From: Lachnospiraceae bacterium
Lineage (GTDB): Bacteria; Bacillota; Clostridia; Lachnospirales; Lachnospiraceae
Length of the DNA: 64,000 bases
Reading direction: 5' to 3'
Assembly: GCA_015057505.1 (NCBI GenBank)
Contig: SVEG01000004.1
Coordinates: 121,607-185,606 of the forward strand
In this document: in pieces, positions 36,986-42,730 of the stretch
Layout of the letters: each line of letters begins with the position of its first letter
Position numbering within the stretch: position 1 is the first letter of the stretch
Notes under the pieces: model-generated
The model's input: the letters and a program-made list of their open reading frames with translations, nothing else
What the model was told of the DNA's origin: nothing
The model's database searches: none
Program-made: the position numbers and the translations under genes

Positions 36986-37612
36986 TTATTCTTCCACCTT
37001 ATATAACTCTGGAGAAAAAAGTCCTTCGTCAAGAACGTAAAAAGCTATAGTATAATATTTACCTTTTTCGCTTATTGATTGAAAATAAATTATATTATCT
37101 TTTTTAATATATTTAATTGGACTGCAATCACATGTTTCAGCTCCTGCACATATATGATATTGTCCATCTTTATCAAACCAAATACCATCCAATTCAAGAT
37201 TGAAAGTTTTACTGTTAGGGATTTCCGCTTCACAGAAATTGCCTAACATGTTTTTATATTTATATAATATTTCATTTGATTCTTCACGTGTCCAAAAGTC
37301 TATCACTTTTTGACTAAGAGTAATTTTAGTTAGTTCGTCAGATAATTCTTCGATTACTAAAATTTCTCCTGAAGTATTACTATCCCTCATAACAGTATCA
37401 GAAAAAACTTCTTTTACTATGTGCTGATAAGTATTATCTTGATTAAAGTTGTAAGATTCATTTAAAATATACGAAGAATCTGTCGAAATTATATCTTGTA
37501 AGTAAAGACCATATATTTCTACATTTTGGCTCAAATCCTCTTCGTATTTTGCACAACCTGTTAATGGAATAAAAAATAATATACATAAAACAGATAAAAA
37601 TTTAATTTTCAT
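36986..37612 (-). CDS. Element-encoded lipoprotein, unknown function
   Basis: The protein has 208 residues. A signal peptide ends in the lipobox LTGC (Cys 20), so the protein should be lipid-anchored on the outer face of the membrane. The mature part is acidic, with a CDC motif near residue 160 in AETCDCSPIKYI. No family is recognised. A lipoprotein as cargo of an integrated element recalls superinfection-exclusion lipoproteins of some phages, but that is analogy only. GGAG precedes ATG. Confidence 0.8.
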   Translation of the reverse strand: MKIKFLSVLCILFFIPLTGCAKYEEDLSQNVEIYGLYLQDIISTDSSYILNESYNFNQDNTYQHIVKEVFSDTVMRDSNTSGEILVIEELSDELTKITLSQKVIDFWTREESNEILYKYKNMLGNFCEAEIPNSKTFNLELDGIWFDKDGQYHICAGAETCDCSPIKYIKKDNIIYFQSISEKGKYYTIAFYVLDEGLFSPELYKVEE

Positions 37613-37643
37613 AATGTAATTTTCTCCTTTAAATTATAGATAT

Positions 37644-37672
37644 ATTATACTAAATGTATATACGTTTTTCAA
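37644..37672 (-). promoter_or_regulatory. Promoter of the lipoprotein/zinc-ribbon unit
   Basis: On the minus strand TTGAAA (37667-37672), a 17-bp spacer and TATAAT (37644-37649). The spacer contains the 8-base palindrome GTATATAC. Strong match, so these two genes can be expressed while the rest of the element is silent. Confidence 0.75.
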
Positions 37673-37838
37673 GTTAAACCATGATTTAATTGATATATGT
37701 ACTACTCTCCACAAGTAGTTTGTGATTATCAAAATCTAAATAAAATATTTACATTTTGTGTGCCGGTGAGAAGACTGTCACCAAAATAGCTATATAATTA
37801 TAATAAAATTTATTAATATACGCTTATTAGTGACAGAA

Positions 37839-37897
37839 GGGGAGTATCTTACTCCCCGCTCAATGCTTTAACTCAAACCGATTATCTTTCACCGGTT
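37839..37897 (-). terminator. Two hairpins after the HNH-type gene
   Basis: GGGGAGT/ACTCCCC (37839-37857, 5-base loop) and an imperfect stem AATGCTT...AAGCATT with AACCG/CGGTT (37862-37903) follow the stop of the HNH-type gene on the minus strand. T-runs are poor. The remaining intergenic DNA up to 37640 is AT-rich with no gene seen. Confidence 0.5.
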
Positions 37898-37911
37898 AAG
37901 CATTTACTGCA

Positions 37912-38631
37912 TTACAACCTACCAAAGTGAGTTGTTCCGTCTGCCCTTACATATGTGAACGTTTCTTTCGATTTTCTAAATTTCTTTGCATATTCTTCAG
38001 CTTCCTGTTCTGTAAGCGTCCCTTTTGCATGGATAAGTACTCTATATTCTGTATCATTTACAATTTCAACTTCCGCGTCACTATCTTTAGCCGCTGTATT
38101 AATTATAGCTTTCAAAAACACATCCATATCCTCTGCTGCTTTATAAGTCCCTGTTTGCACCGCCGTTGCAAAAGAATGCGTTAAAACATTGTTGTCACCG
38201 TTTTTATATGCGGCTTTTAACACATACTGCAAATTGCTTGCCTTATTATTATCTTCACAAGATAACAATGGATTAATCCTTCTTATATGATGAACATCTA
38301 CGTTTTCTTCACCGTACTTATCTATCAATGTTTTATCGCAAAAGTAGTTTGCAACCAATCTGCTAACATTAATATTCCTGCCTAATGTAAAATACATTCC
38401 TGCGCGGTTACCTGCACGGTTCTTTTTCCCTGTATATTTTTTTGCCGGACATAGCCAACGCTTATAATACAATGAATACACCCTCGCATAATTTGTAACT
38501 ACCCAATTCGGATTAAAAAATTTCCCGCCAAACGATGAAGCATCCACGCAGTGTTTAATTTCTTCCCCCTGTCTTAATTGTTTTTCGATATTCTCTTTCT
38601 GTTCATTAAAATCAATTGTAAGTTTATACAT
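37912..38631 (-). CDS. HNH-type protein (NUMOD/HNH homing-endonuclease-like)
   Basis: The protein has 239 residues from ATG 38631, which has AAGGAG six bases upstream; an upstream in-frame start at 38736 runs through a GC-rich hairpin region and is rejected. The middle section has the layout of NUMOD4-HNH proteins: VVTNYARVYSLYYKRWL, then INVSRLVANYF, then VDVHHIRRINPLL and NKASNLQYV, where HH and the two Asn positions fit the HNH site. The C-terminal 90 residues are acidic and unmatched. It may be a homing nuclease or a DNA-processing enzyme of the element. Confidence 0.65.
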   Translation of the reverse strand: MYKLTIDFNEQKENIEKQLRQGEEIKHCVDASSFGGKFFNPNWVVTNYARVYSLYYKRWLCPAKKYTGKKNRAGNRAGMYFTLGRNINVSRLVANYFCDKTLIDKYGEENVDVHHIRRINPLLSCEDNNKASNLQYVLKAAYKNGDNNVLTHSFATAVQTGTYKAAEDMDVFLKAIINTAAKDSDAEVEIVNDTEYRVLIHAKGTLTEQEAEEYAKKFRKSKETFTYVRADGTTHFGRL

Positions 38632-38660
38632 TTTTTTCTCCTTTTTCTTGTTTTTTTGCT

Positions 38661-38742
38661 CGCACTCACTGCGGCTTATGCCGCCGGAGCACTCGCAGTT
38701 TTTACATTTTTCTATATTTGCGGATTGTATCCGCAAATATAG
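38661..38742 (-). other. Structured intergenic segment upstream of the HNH-type gene
   Basis: A perfect 13-bp inverted repeat, CTATATTTGCGGA/TCCGCAAATATAG (38712-38742, 5-base loop), lies beside a GC-rich island with GCGGC-TTAT-GCCGC (38671-38684) and two GCACTC copies (38662, 38689). No T-run follows in either direction, so these are not ordinary terminators. An origin, nicking site or translational control are options. Confidence 0.55.
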
Positions 38743-38837
38743 AACATGTAATAGTAATAGATTTTACAATTTTATATTCTTTCTCTAAGGAACTATTATA
38801 AAAATCCTTGAAAACACAAGCTTTTTCTTCAAAATTA

Positions 38838-40106
38838 TCACAGTGCCTGTGATACCATATTTCGACTTCTTATATATTCTCTGCCTAACCAAGAATATAT
38901 TAATCCTCTCATTCTGTCCGACGGTATATACACATGTATTGGTTCGCCTTTTCGAATAGCGCTCCTCCATAAAAATTGTAACAGCTCGGACAGTGCGTAA
39001 GCATCTTGATTAACAGCAATCCCATTTTGGGCAAAGAAATTCACAATTGCCGGATGCATGTATATGTTCACGCAGTATGCCACAACATGGCGTTCTGCAT
39101 AATCATTTGTTGCGCGGCAATTAAAAGCTAAAAAGCTTGTTTTTCCTCTGTATTTCGGATATTGGCTTATATCTTTGTATTTATATCCTGCTCCATCAAT
39201 CTTCTTTGCGTAATCTTTGAAACAGCACCAGAGTATATCAGTGGTCTTTGCCTTCTGCTGATTCCTTAGGTAATTATTCATATTACGCTTCAATATATCT
39301 ACAGGCTCTTTGTTACTGTTTTTTTCAAACCACCTTTTTGATAATGATGTTGCTTGCTGATTAAAATTTGTATTCATATTCCCTTCATATATTTCAATAA
39401 GTTTTGAATACACTGTCGTATCCGGCTCATAATAATCTACCAAGTCATATTTTCCGTTATTGTATATAATGGATTTTTTCTGATACTGAATTTTATGTAA
39501 CCTAAAATAATAATGAAGTAAACTTGCTTCAAACATGTATGTTGCAATATACACCTCTTTGAACACTTCAAACAGCTTTGTCGGAACTATCCACAGCAAC
39601 ATTGTGTTATTTATACATAATAGCCTATGTTCCATTGCCATTTGCTTTATCTCATTGAAATCTGTATCATAGTCATCTTTTTTCGGATTCCATATGACAT
39701 ACCCATCATTATCAACAGAAATGCAATCTGCTTCGATTAAGATTTTTACTGAATCCGGTTTGATCTTTACCGGCGAAATCACTTCTAGCACTTCATCGAG
39801 AATCAATGTATATCCATTATCCCGAATCAGTTCCAAGCTTTCATCACTTAAACGCTTGAACAACTCATGCGTACATGCAATATTCTTGCGGTTCTTTATG
39901 AGTTCGCATAAATTATCCTCTTTGCCGCAACTGTTATACTCTGGTTGGTACATATCTCCATCTACGGCTGAAATAATCCTATCCACCTCGGAAAGATATG
40001 GTGTTATATATAAATACCTCCCTTTGCCGATGCGGCGGCTCATATACTGAATACTCCAACTAGTTTTACCGGCGGACATAATATTGTCAATTACTGTAAT
40101 TTGCAT
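38838..40106 (-). CDS. Helicase-like P-loop ATPase (SF2-type motifs)
   Basis: The protein has 422 residues from ATG 40106, preceded by AAGGGGGGGG. Walker A is reduced to NIMSAGKTSW at residues 8-17. A motif Ia-like YITPYLSEVDRI, a motif Ib-like CTHELFKRL, Walker B YTLILDEVLEV near residue 105, a motif III-like EVYIATYMFEAS near 190, and a motif VI-like QFLWRSAIRKGEP near 385 occur in helicase order. There is no recognisable primase, relaxase or nuclease domain. It is the only candidate replication protein in the element. Sequence family not recognised; a defence role cannot be excluded. Confidence 0.65.
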   Translation of the reverse strand: MQITVIDNIMSAGKTSWSIQYMSRRIGKGRYLYITPYLSEVDRIISAVDGDMYQPEYNSCGKEDNLCELIKNRKNIACTHELFKRLSDESLELIRDNGYTLILDEVLEVISPVKIKPDSVKILIEADCISVDNDGYVIWNPKKDDYDTDFNEIKQMAMEHRLLCINNTMLLWIVPTKLFEVFKEVYIATYMFEASLLHYYFRLHKIQYQKKSIIYNNGKYDLVDYYEPDTTVYSKLIEIYEGNMNTNFNQQATSLSKRWFEKNSNKEPVDILKRNMNNYLRNQQKAKTTDILWCCFKDYAKKIDGAGYKYKDISQYPKYRGKTSFLAFNCRATNDYAERHVVAYCVNIYMHPAIVNFFAQNGIAVNQDAYALSELLQFLWRSAIRKGEPIHVYIPSDRMRGLIYSWLGREYIRSRNMVSQAL

Positions 40107-40161
40107 ATTTTCACCCCCCCCTTGTTCAAATTTATCATTTCTCTTACTCTCCTCATTTCTA

Positions 40162-40242
40162 TTAACTCGAATCCTGCAAAACATATCCTGCTAATGCATA
40201 TACCGCAAAGAAAAGCAACAAAAAAACACCTACAGAAAACAT
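40162..40242 (-). CDS. 26-residue single-span membrane peptide
   Basis: ATG 40242 follows GAAAGGAGG at ideal spacing, a very strong ribosome site for so short an ORF. The product, beginning MFSVGVFLLLFFAVYALAG, has one transmembrane helix and a short polar tail (QDSS). It lies between the structured leader and the helicase-like gene. It could be a toxin-like hydrophobic peptide or a regulatory leader; function unknown. Confidence 0.6.
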   Translation of the reverse strand: MFSVGVFLLLFFAVYALAGYVLQDSS

Positions 40243-40425
40243 TTCTGCACCTCCTTTCACACACTATTTTTGGACGCAAAAATAGCGTTAAAAATAATAC
40301 GGGCATCTGCCCACAAGGCACTGTCTCTACATAAGAGACATTAGAAATATCTGCTGTAAGTGTCTTTAAAAAATATTATGAAATTGTCTTAGAACAATCC
40401 CGAAAGCTGTAATACCTAGTCGGCA
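40243..40425 (-). promoter_or_regulatory. Structured leader RNA of the helicase operon
   Basis: Several hairpins are visible: ATATCTGCTGTA (minus strand, 40427-40438) pairs perfectly over 12 bp with TACAGCAGATAT (40347-40358) or over 6 bp with TACAGC (40406-40411), which are exclusive choices. There are also GTCTCT/AGAGAC (40323-40339), GGGC/GCCC (near 40300), and CTATTTTT/AAAAATAG (40262-40283). The layout fits an attenuation or translation-control leader. Confidence 0.55.
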
Positions 40426-40479
40426 CTACAGCAGATATCGGAATATATTCATTTTTACAATACTTATAACTGTGACCAT
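40426..40479 (-). CDS. Putative 17-residue leader peptide
   Basis: ATG 40479 has AGGAG eight bases upstream and lies about 36 bases after the predicted transcription start. It encodes MVTVISIVKMNIFRYLL and stops at TAG 40426-40428. Its last codons are one arm of the exclusive stem described for the leader, so ribosome progress could set the RNA fold. Confidence 0.5.
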   Translation of the reverse strand: MVTVISIVKMNIFRYLL

Positions 40480-40493
40480 AGATTTTACTCCTG

Positions 40494-40520
40494 TTAGCAC
40501 TCTTCTTTTTTGGTTGCTAA
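40494..40520 (-). promoter_or_regulatory. CIRCE-like operator (HrcA site)
   Basis: Plus strand: TTAGCACTC, nine bases, GGTTGCTAA. CIRCE is TTAGCACTC-N9-GAGTGCTAA, so the left arm matches 9 of 9 and the right arm 7 of 9 with the exact spacing. It begins 1 bp downstream of the -10 box of the helicase-operon promoter, covering the transcription start, where a repressor would block initiation. Confidence 0.75.
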
Positions 40521-40521
40521 C

Positions 40522-40550
40522 AAAATACCACGTATTTTTATTTTTGTCAA
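40522..40550 (-). promoter_or_regulatory. Promoter of the helicase operon
   Basis: On the minus strand TTGACA (40545-40550, full consensus), a 17-bp spacer, then TATTTT (40522-40527). It drives the leader, the 26-residue peptide, the helicase-like gene and perhaps the HNH-type gene. The DNA from 40551 to 40784, between it and the integrase stop, is AT-rich with no gene or clear repeat seen. Confidence 0.8.
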
Positions 40551-40784
40551 CACCTTTTTATAAATTTTTTAAATTTTTCTTGATTTTGATTTGTACGAAG
40601 TATTTACTACGATAAAAAAAACAAAAATTATATTATTTCTATTGTAACAAACTGCTTATGGTGTCTATATTCTTATTATTCATTATTACTGCATTCGTCT
40701 TATTATACCGCCATTTTTTATCGTTGTTACTATCGCAAAAAGCACTGTGAATTATTAATATACAAACTCATTGCAAAGCATAAT

Positions 40785-41720
40785 TTATTTCATTTTTATA
40801 ATTTTATCGCTCTTTACCAATTTGTCCAGTGGGTTGTATTTATCGAAATCAAGCACTAAATCATTAGAAAACATACTTACATACTCTTTTACCACGCTTA
40901 AATCCGAATGCCCTAACATCTTCTGCAATCTGAAAATATCTCCGCCGTTCAAAATCCATGTTTTAGCAAAAGTATGTCTAAACAAATGGCTTGAAGTTTT
41001 CGAAATACCTCTTTTATGGTTATAGTATTTCAAGTTATCTTCCATAGTTCGTATTTTTGCCTGTGCACCGGTTTCAGTACAGAAGACATAATCTTCTGCA
41101 TTGCCGCCACGTATCTCAAGATATTCCACAAGAATAGGTTTTAGAGATTGTGCCATAGGTATAATCTGCTGTCTCTTATTTTTTGTCGTTGTTAATTTGA
41201 TTAACATATTATCAAAATCTAAGTCTTTAATTTTCAAATTAATAACTGTCGATATTCGATTTCCTGTAGCCAAAAGGTAATTAATGTATACCCATGTTTT
41301 ATATTCCGTAAAACTACATTTACTTAAATTAGGTTTTTTCAACAAAACCTTCAGTTCTTCATCCGTATATGTTTCTTTAACCTTCTTAACAGCCTTTGGT
41401 ATTGTTATCATAAAAGAATCCATATACCCCATCTTCATCAAATAATAAAAAATCGCTCTTACCGCACGCATATATGACGCTATAGTAATTTCATTTGCAC
41501 CGGTCTCGTTTTTCAAGTAAATTGTGTAGCCTTCTATAACTTCTGTAGTTATCTCATTAAGTGCCGGATTGCCTTTTAAATATTTCGTAAAACGTTCAAA
41601 CTCTTTGTAATAATAGTCAATCGTTCTGTCTGCAAGATTTTTAACCTTGCATTTACTAATAAATTTTTCAAAACCTTCTCTTAAACTCAATTCATTTGTT
41701 TTCAGCATGTTAATTTTCAT
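40785..41720 (-). CDS. Tyrosine recombinase/integrase
   Basis: The protein has 311 residues from ATG 41720 after GAAAGGAG. The N-terminal SAM-like core-binding domain (about residues 14-100) precedes the catalytic domain, with Arg in GNRISTVINL near residue 166, the HLFRHTF box near 250, LGHSDLSVVKEY near 280 and the nucleophilic Tyr in EYVSMF. There is no arm-binding AP2-type N-terminal extension, so it resembles XerC/D-sized integrases. Its gene adjoins the intact tRNA-Leu, the expected place for the element's integrase. Confidence 0.95.
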   Translation of the reverse strand: MKINMLKTNELSLREGFEKFISKCKVKNLADRTIDYYYKEFERFTKYLKGNPALNEITTEVIEGYTIYLKNETGANEITIASYMRAVRAIFYYLMKMGYMDSFMITIPKAVKKVKETYTDEELKVLLKKPNLSKCSFTEYKTWVYINYLLATGNRISTVINLKIKDLDFDNMLIKLTTTKNKRQQIIPMAQSLKPILVEYLEIRGGNAEDYVFCTETGAQAKIRTMEDNLKYYNHKRGISKTSSHLFRHTFAKTWILNGGDIFRLQKMLGHSDLSVVKEYVSMFSNDLVLDFDKYNPLDKLVKSDKIIKMK

Positions 41721-41738
41721 ACGCTGTGCTCCTTTCAT

Positions 41739-41780
41739 ACGTAACAGATTCATTATTTTTCCTTGAGAAATCTGTCACGT
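41739..41780. repeat. Inverted repeat between integrase and tRNA-Leu
   Basis: ACGTAACAGATT (41739-41750) and AATCTGTCACGT (41769-41780) are 12-bp arms with one mismatch and an 18-bp spacer. It lies just before the integrase start and may be an integrase or regulator binding site, or a leader hairpin. Confidence 0.6.
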
Positions 41781-41803
41781 AATCTAAGGTGCTTTTTATA
41801 CAA

Positions 41804-41846
41804 CAAAAAAACCACTAAATCCACAATATACTGTAAATTCAGTGGT
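41804..41846 (-). terminator. Element-supplied terminator of tRNA-Leu
   Basis: ACCACT...AGTGGT with inner AAT/ATT and TAC/GTG pairing, followed by TTTTTTTG on the minus strand. It replaces the original terminator pushed to 35903. Confidence 0.75.
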
Positions 41847-41847
41847 C

Positions 41848-41919
41848 TTATACTGCCGGCAATGGGACTTGAACCCATACGTGGTTGCCCACAACAGATT
41901 TTGAGTCTGCCTCGTCTGC
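41848..41919 (-). repeat. Right attachment repeat inside tRNA-Leu
   Basis: Perfect 72-base copy of 35945-36016. Beyond 41919 the tRNA continues with its unique 5' part, so integration rebuilt an intact tRNA here. Confidence 0.95.
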
Positions 41920-41936
41920 CATTCCGACACGCCGGC
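41854..41936 (-). tRNA. tRNA-Leu (anticodon CAA)
   Basis: A class II tRNA of 83 bases. The acceptor GCCGGCG pairs with TGCCGGC, the anticodon arm CAGA/TCTG encloses CTCAAAA (anticodon at 41901-41903), and there is a variable arm TGTGGGCAACCACG and a T loop GTTCAAGTC. It reads TTG. The discriminator base is A and CCA is not encoded. Its 3' part is supplied by the integrated element. Confidence 0.95.
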
Positions 41937-41964
41937 ATACCGTTACTTTATAACGACAAAAGTT

Positions 41965-41993
41965 ATTCTATCATAGGTATCTAAAAATGGCAA
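41965..41993 (-). promoter_or_regulatory. Promoter of tRNA-Leu
   Basis: On the minus strand TTGCCA (41988-41993), a 17-bp spacer and TAGAAT (41965-41970), with the tRNA 5' end 28 bases downstream. Confidence 0.7.
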
Positions 41994-42033
41994 GCGAATT
42001 TTTACTTTTTTATGTAATTTTTTCACATTGCAT

Positions 42034-42663
42034 TTATTGCGCAGAACAACCCGCTCTCTCTCGCTCCACTTTCGAGTACACGCACCCGCAATAATCCTGC
42101 CTGTACAAATCATACTGCTTAGACAGTTCTATTGAACGTTTATAACCATTTCTCTTCTTAAAATCAGAATTAAGATATTTTACACCATATTCTGCAGAAA
42201 GTATATCCCCGATTTCATTGAGTAACTCTGCATTTTTAAGCGGACTGATGGTGAGTGTTGTTGTGAAAAAGTCAAAACTATTCTCTTTTGCAAGTTCTGC
42301 AGTCTTACGAAGCCGAATATTAAAACATATTTTACACCTTGCACCGCCCTCCGGCTCTTTTTCATAGCCTTTTACCGCCGCAAAAAAGTTCTCCGGATCA
42401 TAATCGCAATCCATGAATTTAATCGGATATTTGGACTGCATTTCGCTAATCAAACGCTTCTGCTCGGCTTTTCTGTACGTATATTCTTCCTCAAAAGTAA
42501 TATTTGGATTATAGTACAACACCGTTATTTCAAAATACTGCGACAAATACTCAAGCACATAACTGCTGCAGGGCGCGCAGCAGCTATGAAGCAAAAGTGT
42601 CTTCGGTCCGTCAAGACTTTCAATTGTTTTATCAAGCAAATTTTGATAATTTATTCTATTCAT
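42034..42663 (-). CDS. queH: Epoxyqueuosine reductase QueH
   Basis: The protein has 209 residues (DUF208). LLLHSCCAPCSSYVLEYL near residue 23 carries the adjacent cysteines, with further Cys in GARCKICFNIR and DYCGCVYSK, which bind a 4Fe-4S cluster and a second iron. QueH carries out the last step of queuosine synthesis in tRNA, replacing QueG. ATG 42663 follows AGGAGAG. Other que genes are not in the window. Confidence 0.9.
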   Translation of the reverse strand: MNRINYQNLLDKTIESLDGPKTLLLHSCCAPCSSYVLEYLSQYFEITVLYYNPNITFEEEYTYRKAEQKRLISEMQSKYPIKFMDCDYDPENFFAAVKGYEKEPEGGARCKICFNIRLRKTAELAKENSFDFFTTTLTISPLKNAELLNEIGDILSAEYGVKYLNSDFKKRNGYKRSIELSKQYDLYRQDYCGCVYSKVERERAGCSAQ

Positions 42664-42730
42664 GAAAATTCTCTCCTGTATAACTCTCAATTACGTTATC
42701 TGAAATAATTATTACGAATTACTCTGCTTT

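Larger units (their letters stand above)
35945..41919. mobile_element. 5.9-kb integrative element in tRNA-Leu
   Basis: The element is bounded by 72-bp perfect direct repeats of tRNA-Leu sequence, with one repeat inside an intact tRNA and a tyrosine integrase next to it, the classic arrangement of tRNA-targeted integration. The unit length, repeat start to repeat start, is 5903 bp. Contents from left to right: coding remnant, zinc-ribbon protein, lipoprotein, HNH-type protein, helicase-like protein, 26-residue membrane peptide, regulatory leader with a CIRCE-like operator, and the integrase. No phage structural or conjugation genes are present, so it is a small integrative mobilisable element, a phage satellite, or a cryptic plasmid-like element. 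Confidence 0.92.

Noticed and set aside
40091..40321. A 76-residue Cys/Phe-rich ORF upstream of the helicase-like gene
   Set aside because: No ribosome site; it runs across the leader hairpins and over the better supported 26-residue peptide and the helicase start.
40551..40784. Iterons or a gene in the AT-rich stretch between promoter and integrase
   Set aside because: Only low-complexity AT-rich DNA; no repeat of convincing length and no ORF with a ribosome site.
41753..41938. A minus-strand 61-residue ORF (MPACRNGRRGRL...)
   Set aside because: It is a translation of the tRNA-Leu gene and its terminator.
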